Positions 7,685 through 15,693 of a DNA stretch of 64,000 nucleotides are shown here, in pieces. The notes under the pieces are model-generated. The model was not told where the DNA came from. It worked only from the letters and a program-made list of their open reading frames with translations, and searched no databases. The stretch lies in NCBI GenBank assembly GCA_964574635.1, contig CAZNOG010000004.1, forward strand, positions 134,195 through 198,194. The letters are read 5' to 3'. Position 1 is the first letter of the stretch; every line of letters starts with the position of its first letter. The DNA is from CAZNOG01 sp964574635. Its GTDB lineage: Bacteria > Bacteroidota > Bacteroidia > Flavobacteriales_D > Cryomorphaceae. The translations under genes and the position numbers were made by a program.

Positions 7685-8341
7685 ATGGAACGGAAAATCG
7701 ATGCGCTTGACATTCGCGCTACCGCACTGCAAAAGTCGTTTGATTACGCGACATTCCTAAGAATGTTGGACCACCTCGTTCGCAATGGCGAAACCAGTGG
7801 TGAAAATCAAAGCGACGAACTCGTAAAATATACGAAACTGAACGCCTCCCGCGTAAAAAGGTTGACCCGAACGGCCATCCCCTCTCCATCCACCGTGGCT
7901 CTGGTGAAATCCCTGCCCTTCGATATGGAATGGGTGGTGATCGCCGAGGCGTGGTGCGGCGACGTGGCCCAAAATCTTCCCTTCATTAATAACTTGGCCG
8001 AAGCCTGCCCAAACGTGCGCCTCCGCATGGTTTTCCGGGACGAGAATCCGCAATACATGGATCAATTCCTCACCAACGGAGCGCGGAGCATCCCCAAATG
8101 GGTGATCTACCGAAAAGATACCGACGAAATACTCGGTGTGTGGGGGCCCCAACCGGCCGTACTGCGAAAAATGGTTCTGGACATGAGGGGCGGGACGAAT
8201 CCCCCTTCCAAGGAGTCTATCGCCGAGGAAGTCCACCGATGGTATCACAACGACCGAAATTCGGAACTCGAAAAGGAAATCGTGGAGATGTTCGGTAAGA
8301 TCGCCGAAGAACACGGCGCGGAGGACGAATTGACCCGGTGA
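7685..8341 (+). CDS. thioredoxin-family protein (single-Cys WCGD type)
   Basis: A 218-aa cytoplasmic protein with a thioredoxin fold in the middle: WVVIAEAWCGDVAQNLP provides the active-site position, RSIPKWVIY the cis-Pro loop. Only the first Cys of the CxxC motif is present; WCGD-A-A/V-Q is, as far as I know, usual in this Bacteroidota family (Thioredoxin_9-like), so this is not a mutation. The function may be monothiol redox or bacillithiol/glutathione handling, but is not established. I chose the ATG at 7685 (MERKIDALDIRATALQ). A helical N-terminus and an acidic C-terminal helix flank the fold. Confidence 0.85.
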   Translation: MERKIDALDIRATALQKSFDYATFLRMLDHLVRNGETSGENQSDELVKYTKLNASRVKRLTRTAIPSPSTVALVKSLPFDMEWVVIAEAWCGDVAQNLPFINNLAEACPNVRLRMVFRDENPQYMDQFLTNGARSIPKWVIYRKDTDEILGVWGPQPAVLRKMVLDMRGGTNPPSKESIAEEVHRWYHNDRNSELEKEIVEMFGKIAEEHGAEDELTR

Positions 8342-8454
8342 AACCCGAATTCCGCAGGAAACCAGCCGGGTACAAACAAAAAAAGCAACCCATCACCGGA
8401 CAGGTCGAGAGGCAGTGACCGATTCGGATGATGATTGCCGATTCAAAGGTAATA

Positions 8455-9129
8455 CTAATTTCCGGATTCGGAAACGGGCTTGTCCGATCCTACGTCGACG
8501 TACGTATCCAGGAATTCCCGGACGCAGCCTTTTCCGCCCGGCAAACCGAGCACGATATCGGCGGCCATTTTCGCGGCGTAAACGGCATCTGAAGGAACGG
8601 CTCCGATTCCGACTTTCTGCAGAACCGGCACGTCGTTTACGTCGTCGCCCACAAAAGCCACTTGCTCGTAAGCCAGGCCCAGCCCATAAAGCAGGGTTTC
8701 CAGTACCTGTATTTTGGGTTCACCTCCCACGAACACGTGTTTGATGCCGAGGGTTTCGGCGCGCAGCCGAATGGCTTCGGCTTGAGAGGAAGCGGAGATG
8801 ATGGCGAATTCGATGCCTTGTTTTCTCGCCCGATTGATGGCGAAACCATCCTTGACGTTGAATACTTTGGTGTGGCTCCCGTCGGCGTGGTAGTGCATGC
8901 CCCCATCGGTGAGCACGCCGTCCACGTCGAGCACGACCAATTTTATGTCGGTAGACCGCAGCGCTTTTTCGCGCTTTTCGAGGTCCACCGTGTTGAGTAT
9001 TTCAAAAGGATAGGACAACTCCGAAACGATATCCCACACTTCCGTGGGATCGAGTTTGACAAATTCCTCTCCGAAAAGGGGCGGCGCGCCCCTTTTTCGG
9101 AGGAGGAAATTGATGTTGTCGAAGAGCAT
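8455..9129 (-). CDS. HAD-superfamily phosphatase, KdsC-like
   Basis: A 224-aa HAD phosphatase. Motif I is VVLDVDGVLTDGG (nucleophile D68, acid/base D70), motif II lies in AIISASS, and motif III/IV is VGDDVNDVPVL. The DxDGxxTDG variant is that of 3-deoxy-D-manno-octulosonate 8-phosphatase (KdsC, class C0), the step that yields free Kdo for LPS. It carries about 60 extra residues before the HAD domain (typical KdsC is 170-190 aa), so a different sugar phosphatase role is possible. It is the third gene of yaaA - FKBP lipoprotein - phosphatase, starting 4 bp after the FKBP stop codon, which suggests co-translation. Confidence 0.85.
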   Translation of the reverse strand: MLFDNINFLLRKRGAPPLFGEEFVKLDPTEVWDIVSELSYPFEILNTVDLEKREKALRSTDIKLVVLDVDGVLTDGGMHYHADGSHTKVFNVKDGFAINRARKQGIEFAIISASSQAEAIRLRAETLGIKHVFVGGEPKIQVLETLLYGLGLAYEQVAFVGDDVNDVPVLQKVGIGAVPSDAVYAAKMAADIVLGLPGGKGCVREFLDTYVDVGSDKPVSESGN

Positions 9130-9133
9130 GATT

Positions 9134-9841
9134 TTACTCTTGGGGCAAGATGTCCAGCAGTTCGATTTGGAAAATCAGCACTTCGTTGGGGCCGATCACG
9201 GGGGGTGAACCTCGCTCACCGTAGGCGAGAGCCGGAGGAATGATGACCCTCCATTTGCTGCCGACGCTCATCATCTGCACCGTTTCGGTCCAGCCCGGAA
9301 TCACGCGGTTCAGGGGAAATTCCGCCGGTTGTCCGCGCTCGTAGCTGCTGTCGAATACTTCACCGTCGGTGGTGGTGCCTTCATAATGCACGCGCACCAC
9401 GTCGGTTTCACTCGGCTTTTCGCCGGTACCTTCGGTCAGGACCTCGTAATAAATCCCGCTGTCGGTGCTCTGCAAATCGGCGTCGTCGGCCAGTGAAGCC
9501 ATGTACTCCTCCGATTTCTTCTTTCCTTCCGCGGCGGCTTGCATCTGTTTTTCCTGCATGAATTGGCGCACGATCCGGTCGCCGTCTTGCATGGTGATGC
9601 GCAGTTCGCCATCTTCTTCGATGCCGTCGGCTACGCCGGCCATTACCGCGTCGAGGTTGATGTCGCCTATCTCGGATTGTTTGATGTTCTCACCCAAGCT
9701 GGCGCCGAAGATGTAGGAAATGCTGTCTATTTTGGATTGCAGCGAAACCTCTCCCGAGCCGGTGGATTTTTTCTGCGCACAGCCACCGGAACCGAAGGCG
9801 ACCAATACGGCGATTAACAGACTTAATCTTCTGAATTTCAT
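9134..9841 (-). CDS. FKBP-type peptidyl-prolyl cis-trans isomerase lipoprotein
   Basis: A 235-aa periplasm-facing lipoprotein of the Mip/FklB type. The lipobox is FGSGGC with Cys21. An N-terminal helical dimerisation domain (FKBP_N, about 35-120) precedes the FKBP domain (about 130-235), where VHYEGTTTDGEVFDSSYERG, PGWTE and IPPALAYGERGSPP are the classic segments. It helps fold envelope proteins at prolyl bonds. It lies between yaaA (36 bp upstream) and the KdsC-like phosphatase (4 bp downstream), apparently one transcript. Confidence 0.95.
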   Translation of the reverse strand: MKFRRLSLLIAVLVAFGSGGCAQKKSTGSGEVSLQSKIDSISYIFGASLGENIKQSEIGDINLDAVMAGVADGIEEDGELRITMQDGDRIVRQFMQEKQMQAAAEGKKKSEEYMASLADDADLQSTDSGIYYEVLTEGTGEKPSETDVVRVHYEGTTTDGEVFDSSYERGQPAEFPLNRVIPGWTETVQMMSVGSKWRVIIPPALAYGERGSPPVIGPNEVLIFQIELLDILPQE

Positions 9842-9877
9842 TTGTTTGTTGTTTGGTTTTTGTTTGTGTTCAGGTAT

Positions 9878-10663
9878 TTATGTTGATTTTCGGGTGTATA
9901 CCCATTTGTTCTTGGACAAATCCGACAAGCGGTCGTTCCAAGTATAGCCCTCCGCTTGAAATGCGCGGAGATCTTCTTTGGTTTCGGGTCGGTGAGTGAC
10001 GACGAAATTCGCCATCAAACCACGGGCTTTTTTCGCAAAGTAGGAAATCGTTTTGTAGTCTCCCCCCTTTTCTTCCATGAAAACCGGCGCCACGAAAGGC
10101 AGGTCGATCGCCTTCCGGTTTACCACGTCGCCGTACTCCCGGGAAGAGAGGTCGAGCACGAAATCGGATGCGGTTTGGTCCACCGCCTCGCGGATGTGTT
10201 CAGTGACTTTTTTTTGCCAGTAGGCGTAAAGATTCTTTTTGGCGGGTGTGATTTTCCACGAGGTACCCATCTCCAACCGGTAAGGCATGATGCCGTCGGT
10301 GGGTCGCAACGCGCCGTACAATCCCGACAAAATGCGGGTGTGGAGGGCGGCGAATGCGACGTCCCCTTCGGAAAACGACGGCGTGTTTAAACCGACGTAC
10401 ACGTCGCCGGCGAAAACGTAGGCGGCGGGCAGCGCTTTCGGACCTTCGAAAACGGGCTCCCAACGCGAGAATCGCTCGGCGTTGAGTTGCGCCAAATTTT
10501 CGCTGATGTTCATCATGTTCCGCAGGGAGCGGGGCGATTTTCCTTTGAGCTTTTTGACCAGGTACTCCGCTTCGGCGAGAAATGCGGGTTCGGTGTTTTC
10601 CACGAAAGCCGGAATCTCCGGGTCGAGGTGCATCTTTTTGGCCGGTGACAATAGGATCATCAT
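9878..10663 (-). CDS. yaaA: peroxide-stress protein YaaA (UPF0246)
   Basis: A 261-aa protein of the YaaA/DUF328 family, which in E. coli limits intracellular iron during peroxide stress and has a DNA-binding helix-hairpin-helix-like fold. Family hallmarks: the N-terminus ILLSPAKKM, ILSGLYGALRPTDGIMPYRLEM, and ISYFAKKARGLMANFV. The correct start is the MM pair at 10663/10660, which gives the usual family length; upstream in-frame sequence up to 10789 is the promoter region. A near-perfect promoter lies 56 bp upstream. First gene of an apparent operon with the FKBP lipoprotein and the phosphatase. Confidence 0.94.
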   Translation of the reverse strand: MMILLSPAKKMHLDPEIPAFVENTEPAFLAEAEYLVKKLKGKSPRSLRNMMNISENLAQLNAERFSRWEPVFEGPKALPAAYVFAGDVYVGLNTPSFSEGDVAFAALHTRILSGLYGALRPTDGIMPYRLEMGTSWKITPAKKNLYAYWQKKVTEHIREAVDQTASDFVLDLSSREYGDVVNRKAIDLPFVAPVFMEEKGGDYKTISYFAKKARGLMANFVVTHRPETKEDLRAFQAEGYTWNDRLSDLSKNKWVYTRKST

Positions 10664-10719
10664 CGGATGGAAGAAAATAATGTGGATGCGGAACCGCTCA
10701 TGGGAACTTTTGAAGGCTG

Positions 10720-10749
10720 CAAAGATAGTAGTCCGGAAATTCGGGACAA
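10720..10749 (-). promoter_or_regulatory. promoter of yaaA (TTG-N19-TATCTTTG)
   Basis: On the minus strand TTG (10749-10747), a 19-bp spacer and TATCTTTG (10727-10720) match the Bacteroidota housekeeping promoter. The leader to the chosen ATG is about 50 nt. Confidence 0.7.
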
Positions 10750-10807
10750 TCATACCAGTGAATATCGTGCATTGAGCAAAAGAAGTCACGTTGCGTGAGG
10801 GCGGACT

Positions 10808-10933
10808 GCGGCATCCCCGGCGTGGGTCGGGCGGATGCGTCGTGGGCCGGGCAGGGCGACCTTGGAAGCCCCTGCCCGGCCCTTACGACGACACCGCTCG
10901 CCCATGCCGGGATACAGCAGGTAGACCGACCCG
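10808..10933 (+). repeat. structured 122-126 nt element, copy A
   Basis: Starts GCGGCATCC and ends in GGGATACAGC ... GTAGACCGACCCG. The outer stem pairs 10813-10826 with 10901-10913; the inner stem pairs CGTCGT and GGGCCGGGCAGGG (10838-10856) with CCCTGCCCGGCCC and ACGACG (10870-10890), leaving the loop CGACCTTGGAAGC. Copies B (58574-58698) and C (25667-25788, minus strand) share the ends and the loop but not the stem sequences. It fills much of the 429-bp gap between the divergent yaaA and RhlE-type genes; the rest of that gap shows no gene. Confidence 0.75.
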
Positions 10934-11092
10934 TACGAGGGTGGGAAGGCCTTTGCGCGCGTCCTCGGATGGGGCACGTCCCGAAAAATGCACCCATACC
11001 GACGCAGCCGAGGCGAGAATCGGAAAAGTTTAAATGAATTACACGGCTTATTTGTCTTAACTTGGCGGACTTTAAACGCAAAATACGACTGA

Positions 11093-12352
11093 GTGAATTT
11101 CACCGAATTTGGATTAAACGAACAACTTATAGCGGGCCTCGACGCCATGGGTTTTGAAAAGGCCACGCCGATTCAGGAGCAGGCGCTGCCCATCATCATG
11201 AACAAAAAAGACCTGATTGCGTGCGCGCAAACGGGCACGGGAAAAACGGCGGCTTTCATCCTTCCCGTCATCAACGACCTCATGTCGAAGCCCTACACGG
11301 GAAATTCCATCCGCGCCCTGGTGGTGGTGCCCACGAGGGAACTTGCGCTACAGATAGACCAAGCCGTGGAAGGCCTATCGTATTTCACCGATATTTCGTC
11401 GTTTGCCGTGTATGGAGGCGGCGACGGCGCGGGTTTCGACCAGCAGAAAAAGGCGTTGACTTCGGGCACCGACATCATCATCGCCACGCCCGGAAAACTG
11501 ATTTCCCACCTGAATATGGGCTACGTGAAAGTGGATGGATTGACGCACTTCATCTTGGACGAAGCCGACCGCATGCTCGATATGGGGTTCGTGGACGACA
11601 TCATGCGCATCGCGTCCTTTCTTCCGGAAAAGCGGCAGAACCTCATGTTTTCGGCCACCATGCCGCCCAAAATCCGCGAGTTGGCCAAAAATCTCCTCCA
11701 ATCGCCCGAAGAAATCAGCCTGTCGATTTCCAAGCCTGCGGCGGGCGTCATGCAGGTGGCCTATCTGGTGCACGAAAACGACAAACCGAAACTGATCAAA
11801 CGCCTGCTCGACAAAGAACAGCTCACGGGTGTGATCGTGTTCTCGCGCACCAAGCGAAACGTAAAGCAAATCGCCCGGGCGCTGAAGGGCACCAAAGTGT
11901 CGGTGGCCGAAATGCACAGCGATTTGACGCAAGACGAACGAGAAGAGGTCATGCGGGCGTTCAAAGCCAAGCGGATACAAGTGCTGGTCGCCACGGATAT
12001 CGTCTCGAGAGGTATTGACATTCAGGAACTTCAACTCGTGATCAACTACGACGTTCCCGACGAGGCCGAAGATTACGTGCACCGCGTGGGCAGAACGGCG
12101 CGCGCCGACAAAACCGGCATGGCGGTGACCTTCATCACGCCTTTGGAACAGCGCAAATTCGCGCGCATCGAAGAGCTGATCGACACCAACGTGCTGAAGC
12201 AGCCGGTGCCGCCTGAAGTGGGCGAAAGTTTCACGTACGACCCCCGGGCGAAATCCGGCGGTTCGCGCGACGGCAAGGGAAAACCGCACTTCAAAGGCCG
12301 GCGCAAAGGCAAAGGCCGCCCCCACCGTTCGGGCAAACCCAGAGGTGGTTGA
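11093..12352 (+). CDS. rhlE: DEAD-box RNA helicase, RhlE type
   Basis: A 419-aa ATP-dependent RNA helicase starting at GTG. All core motifs are visible: Q motif ATPIQEQALP, Walker A AQTGTGKT (about residues 44-51), PTRELA, TPGK, DEAD (156-159), SAT, ATDIVSRGID, and HRVGRTAR. The C-terminal tail (about 375-419) is Gly/Lys/Arg-rich and unstructured, as in RhlE-type helicases that act in ribosome assembly and RNA turnover. Single gene, divergent from yaaA and downstream of structured element copy A. A copy of the T-rich interspersed repeat begins 16 nt after its stop codon. Confidence 0.95.
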   Translation: MNFTEFGLNEQLIAGLDAMGFEKATPIQEQALPIIMNKKDLIACAQTGTGKTAAFILPVINDLMSKPYTGNSIRALVVVPTRELALQIDQAVEGLSYFTDISSFAVYGGGDGAGFDQQKKALTSGTDIIIATPGKLISHLNMGYVKVDGLTHFILDEADRMLDMGFVDDIMRIASFLPEKRQNLMFSATMPPKIRELAKNLLQSPEEISLSISKPAAGVMQVAYLVHENDKPKLIKRLLDKEQLTGVIVFSRTKRNVKQIARALKGTKVSVAEMHSDLTQDEREEVMRAFKAKRIQVLVATDIVSRGIDIQELQLVINYDVPDEAEDYVHRVGRTARADKTGMAVTFITPLEQRKFARIEELIDTNVLKQPVPPEVGESFTYDPRAKSGGSRDGKGKPHFKGRRKGKGRPHRSGKPRGG

Positions 12353-12368
12353 CATACGAAAAGCGTAC

Positions 12369-12391
12369 GGTTTTGGGTTTTTGTGGGTGTG
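12369..12391 (+). repeat. T-rich interspersed repeat, copy 1
   Basis: GGTTTTGGGTTTTTGTGGGT followed by GTG; it contains the exact core GGGTTTTTGTGGG. Located just 3' of the RhlE-type helicase gene. Confidence 0.6.
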
Positions 12392-12490
12392 TCTTTCGGG
12401 GCACCATCCCGGCAAGGATTGCACCTGCCTAAGCCGGGCCGTTCAACAAAGGTCGACGCGCCTTGTTTTCAACATAAAATCGAATATACC

Positions 12491-12916
12491 ATGAAACGAG
12501 ATAAAGAAACCACTACACGAGACCAAGCGGTCACCGATAAGGATTGGCGAAACAAACTTTCCGAAGAGGAATACCGCGTCCTCCGGGAAAAAGGAACCGA
12601 ACTCCCCTTTTCGGGATTGTACAACACCCATTTCGAAGACGGCGTGTACAAATGCAAAGGATGTGGAAACGTGCTGTTCAAATCGGAAAATAAATTTCAT
12701 TCCAACTGCGGATGGCCGAGTTTTGACGCCGGCATATCGGAGGGCGCCATCGAGGAAAGGGAGGATTTGAGCCACGGGATGGTGCGCACGGAAATCGTGT
12801 GCAGCAATTGCGGCGGCCACTTGGGACACGTCTTCGACGACGGCCCCACAGAGACGGGCCTGCGGTACTGCGTGAATTCGGTGGCCTTGGATTTCGAGAG
12901 GAAAGGGGGAAACTGA
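12491..12916 (+). CDS. msrB: peptide methionine-R-sulfoxide reductase MsrB
   Basis: A 141-aa repair enzyme that reduces methionine-R-sulfoxide in proteins. Zinc ligands are two CxxC pairs (C55/C58 and C104/C107); the catalytic Cys is C127 in TGLRYCVNSVALDF; GWPSFD is the family signature. I chose the ATG at 12491 (MKRDKETTTRDQ), which gives the normal length; the open frame further upstream crosses the T-rich repeat. It has no signal peptide and is therefore cytoplasmic. Convergent with the next gene, 10 bp apart. Confidence 0.96.
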   Translation: MKRDKETTTRDQAVTDKDWRNKLSEEEYRVLREKGTELPFSGLYNTHFEDGVYKCKGCGNVLFKSENKFHSNCGWPSFDAGISEGAIEEREDLSHGMVRTEIVCSNCGGHLGHVFDDGPTETGLRYCVNSVALDFERKGGN

Positions 12917-12926
12917 CCCCACTCGC

Positions 12927-13502
12927 CTACCCGCCCCGAATCAACCTCGGGATGAACATGGGCACCCTCCGGCGATAATCGCCGTACTCCTCGCCGAACC
13001 GCTCCGCCAACCGCACTTCTTCGGCGATGGCCGCCCTGAGGATGGCGAACGCCGTGATGAGGGCGAACACGAAGTTTTTTCCCGCCGGTGCCCACAGCAC
13101 GAAAGCCGCGAGGATGCAAAGCACCCCGAGGTACATGGGGTGCCTCACCACACCGTACCACCCCGTGGTGAGCAACCGCGCGGGGTGGGACTCCACGATC
13201 CAATATGTGATGGGAAAATGCCGCAGTGAGCCCATGACGGCCACCGTACCGGCAATCGCGAGGATCAGCGACAGGGACTTGGTCCACCACGTTGGGTCGA
13301 ACACCGATTCCGACGGCAGGAAGGAGTGCAGGTAAAACAGCAACAGGAAATTGACGCAGGCGAATACCGTGTACGCCGATCGGTAGTACACGAACATCGG
13401 ACCCAGGATTTTCCTCAGGAATTCCTTGGTTTTTTCGCTGCCCATAAAGCCGTGCAGCCCGTAATAGAGCATCCACAGAAATCCGATGTAAAGTTCGTTC
13501 AT
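12927..13502 (-). CDS. ICMT/PEMT-like membrane methyltransferase
   Basis: A 191-aa integral membrane protein with about five hydrophobic helices. The C-terminal half has the isoprenylcysteine carboxyl methyltransferase / phospholipid methyltransferase signature: TTGWYGVVRHPMYLGVL (SAM-binding helix) and EEVRLAERFGEEYGDYRRRVP. Bacterial members methylate small lipophilic or unknown substrates; the specific reaction is not known. It is divergent from the CpcT/CpeT-like gene. Confidence 0.85.
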   Translation of the reverse strand: MNELYIGFLWMLYYGLHGFMGSEKTKEFLRKILGPMFVYYRSAYTVFACVNFLLLFYLHSFLPSESVFDPTWWTKSLSLILAIAGTVAVMGSLRHFPITYWIVESHPARLLTTGWYGVVRHPMYLGVLCILAAFVLWAPAGKNFVFALITAFAILRAAIAEEVRLAERFGEEYGDYRRRVPMFIPRLIRGG

Positions 13503-13540
13503 GCGGATTCAACGCGTTTGTAGACCCTCATGGCATTCGT

Positions 13541-13548
13541 TAGATTTG
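13541..13548 (+). promoter_or_regulatory. -7 element TAGATTTG
   Basis: A perfect TAnnTTTG match 78 bp upstream of the CpcT/CpeT-like gene; no good -33 TTG at the usual distance. Confidence 0.45.
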
Positions 13549-13626
13549 TGGCCGTTCGGGCCTTTCGCCACCGTTTCCGTAATGCGGATCGGTCGCGAGG
13601 TAAAGGTAAACTTTTATATTCCCACC

Positions 13627-14199
13627 ATGTTGAAATCCCTGTCCACACTGATTTTTTTGACCCTTTTGTCTTCCGCCACCGCTTTTTCCCAAGGCGTCGA
13701 AGAGGAACTCGACCTCATGCTCGAATGGATGACAGGTGAGTTTCGAGCCTCCGGGAAATCCGGCGGGGACATCACCTGGCGAGCGACTGAGATTTGGGAG
13801 GGAAAACCCAACGGGAAGTGGATTTACGTCGAGTTGGACGCCGGGGAAGCTCAAGACGGCCTTTCCGGCGGCATGATTTACTTCATCACTTCCCTGAGCG
13901 AGGGCGAACTCACCGCCGACGCGTACGACCTCGGCGACGATGTGGATTTGGACGGGGCGTGGCAAGACCCATCGCGTTTCGACGGCATGACGGTGTTCGA
14001 CTTGAAGCACCGAAGCGGATGCACCTTGTTCGTGTCTTACGACGGATTCCAATTCGACGGCCGCACCAACCGCGATTCCTGTCCCGCCGGCGAGGGAAAG
14101 GAAGGCTACAAAGTAGTGAGCTTAAACCTCACGCCGGGAGCCGTCAAATACGGTGACGATTCCCTCGCCGATACGCATTGGACTTTCGAAAGGAAGTAG
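13627..14199 (+). CDS. secreted CpcT/CpeT-family protein
   Basis: A 190-aa protein with a signal peptide (cleavage after AFSQ). The mature part follows the CpcT/CpeT (DUF1001) pattern: LMLEWMTGEF near the start, GKWIYVELDAG, a central GAW-P-RFDGM segment, HRSGCTLFVSYDGFQFDGRT with a conserved Cys, then DSCPAGEGKEGYKV. In cyanobacteria this family attaches bilins to phycobiliproteins, but heterotrophic Bacteroidota carry exported homologues of unknown role. I chose the ATG at 13627 because it starts the signal peptide directly; the upstream frame has no coding character. Confidence 0.8.
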   Translation: MLKSLSTLIFLTLLSSATAFSQGVEEELDLMLEWMTGEFRASGKSGGDITWRATEIWEGKPNGKWIYVELDAGEAQDGLSGGMIYFITSLSEGELTADAYDLGDDVDLDGAWQDPSRFDGMTVFDLKHRSGCTLFVSYDGFQFDGRTNRDSCPAGEGKEGYKVVSLNLTPGAVKYGDDSLADTHWTFERK

Positions 14200-14466
14200 A
14201 ATTTCGGCAACCGCCTCCGAGGGTTTCTTTTCGGGCGGAATTTTCCCCGAGGATTCGAAAAATTTCACGTCAAATTACCCCCTTGGGCGGGGATTGCGCG
14301 GGGTGTAAAATATCTCCAAAATCCGAAAAGAGGAACACCCTGTTTTACAGCGCGATAACGGTCGGCCAATCGGCGCGCGTCCCGCCTGTTAAAATAGTGT
14401 TAAACATAGGGTTGGATCAAAACAAAGTCGATAATTCCGCGTTGTATTTGTATAAAACAGACCGAT

Positions 14467-14616
14467 ATGGCACGAGCTAAAAAGAAATCAGCCGTCAAAG
14501 AGCTGAAGCCCAAGATAAAAGTACGATTGGACAACAAAACCATCATCACGATCCGCGACATGACCAAATTTGATTTTTGGAAGGAGAAATTTCCCAACGC
14601 GGTTGTGATTTCATGA
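14467..14616 (+). CDS. small basic conserved protein, 49 aa
   Basis: Begins MARAKKKSAVKELKPKIKVR and ends KEKFPNAVVIS. Very basic first half, then a short beta-rich stretch (DNKTIITIRDM). I believe small proteins of this pattern are common in Flavobacteriia but know of no assigned function; the Lys-rich start would suit nucleic-acid or ribosome binding (inference). The gene is followed 5 nt later by a textbook terminator, so it is a discrete transcription unit. About 270 bp upstream hold no other gene. Confidence 0.75.
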   Translation: MARAKKKSAVKELKPKIKVRLDNKTIITIRDMTKFDFWKEKFPNAVVIS

Positions 14617-14621
14617 CCCTG

Positions 14622-14648
14622 ACCCGGCGAAAACGCCGGGTTTTTTTT
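14622..14648 (+). terminator. intrinsic terminator after the 49-aa gene
   Basis: Perfect GC-rich stem ACCCGGCG / CGCCGGGT-type with an AAAA loop, followed by eight to nine T. Confidence 0.92.
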
Positions 14649-14830
14649 ATTCCATTTTTTCGCATCCACGCTCTCCGTCGCTCCCGAGGTATTTCGCGAA
14701 GCGACCCCGATGCGCTCCTGCCCTTCCCCATCGCGTGAACGGGCCGAAAAACATCTCCCACCGCAGCGGAGGAATCACATCCGATTTATTTAGCGGGTCT
14801 AATTTTATTTCCCGGATTTTCTTCCGACGG

Positions 14831-15298
14831 TCATTGTTCGGGACGGTCGTCTTTCCCCCAACGATCGGAAATGACCGGCAAGGCGAAATACCTGAAAAAG
14901 CTGTCGTGTGATTTGAACACCTTTTCGTAAAAGCTCGCCAAGCTCTTCTCCAAATCCACCGCGACGTCCCGGTCTATTTTCAACATGATGTCGTAGACCT
15001 TTTTCATCTGGGTCTTCATGTAGAGTTCCTTGTCGTGTTCCGACGCCGGCAGTCGCTTGTTCAGTCGGTCAAAACGCTCTTCAAACCGCGCATCCACCAA
15101 CTTGTAGTATTCCCGCAGGGATTTCGGCGCCGTGTAGGTACGAAGCCCCGCGAGCTTCACCGCCCCCGCCTTTTCGTCCGCACTCAAAACCCCGTCGCCG
15201 GCGTACGCGGCCATGAGCGAGATCCAAACCGGCGCGTCGAGAATTTGATCGTACTCGTCGGGCGTTAAATCTTCAAATGCTTTTTTTATTTCTATCAT
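14831..15298 (-). CDS. hypothetical helical protein, possibly TerB-like
   Basis: A 155-aa, almost entirely helical cytoplasmic protein from the ATG at 15298 (MIEIKKAFEDLTPDEYDQIL). The segment AAYAGDGVLSADEKAGAVKLAG resembles the acidic helix pair of TerB-like domains, which is a weak resemblance only. No signal peptide or membrane segment. No operon partner; the 182 bp to its left show nothing beyond the terminator region. Function unknown. Confidence 0.7.
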   Translation of the reverse strand: MIEIKKAFEDLTPDEYDQILDAPVWISLMAAYAGDGVLSADEKAGAVKLAGLRTYTAPKSLREYYKLVDARFEERFDRLNKRLPASEHDKELYMKTQMKKVYDIMLKIDRDVAVDLEKSLASFYEKVFKSHDSFFRYFALPVISDRWGKDDRPEQ

Positions 15299-15693
15299 GC
15301 CGTCAGGTTTTTTGGCTCGGGACGAAGCGCGAATCACCCCGTTCCCGGAAACACTCAAAGTTATCATTTTTTACATTCCTCGCGCCGAATTTCATGCTTT
15401 GCCTTCAATTCGGGAGGAAAGTCACACCCACAAAAACCCCCTTCGCGTTTCCGCCCTTTACGACGAGAGCGCCGATCGAATAGACCAATCCAACCCTGCC
15501 GGGAATAAACGCAAACGCGGTAGTTTTTTCCCCCGGCGGTTGTGGCGTACATTCATTTCACATACTTTCACTCACGCGATTTCGTGGGTGTCCATCGGCA
15601 TCCCTCTCCTTAAGCTCTACGAATCGTGCCTGTATTAATTTTTGTTTTACCCCGCGTTTTATTTTCAAAACGCATTCAAATCACAACACACGC
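15299..15693. other. intergenic region with a repeat copy and a small hairpin
   Basis: Between the divergent helical-protein and metalloprotease genes. It holds a T-rich repeat copy on the minus strand (15423-15447) and a perfect 7-bp hairpin GCGTTTT/AAAACGC (15654-15673) in the metalloprotease leader. No gene seen. Confidence 0.6.
15423..15447 (-). repeat. T-rich interspersed repeat, copy 7
   Basis: Plus-strand CACACCCACAAAAACCCCC; contains the exact core in reverse orientation. Its upstream bases AAACGCGAAG also precede copy 3 at 31490. Confidence 0.6.

Noticed and set aside
7919..7990. Loss of the second active-site Cys in the thioredoxin-fold protein
   Set aside because: WCGD followed by a small residue and AQ is, to my knowledge, usual for this family, so it is not a local mutation.
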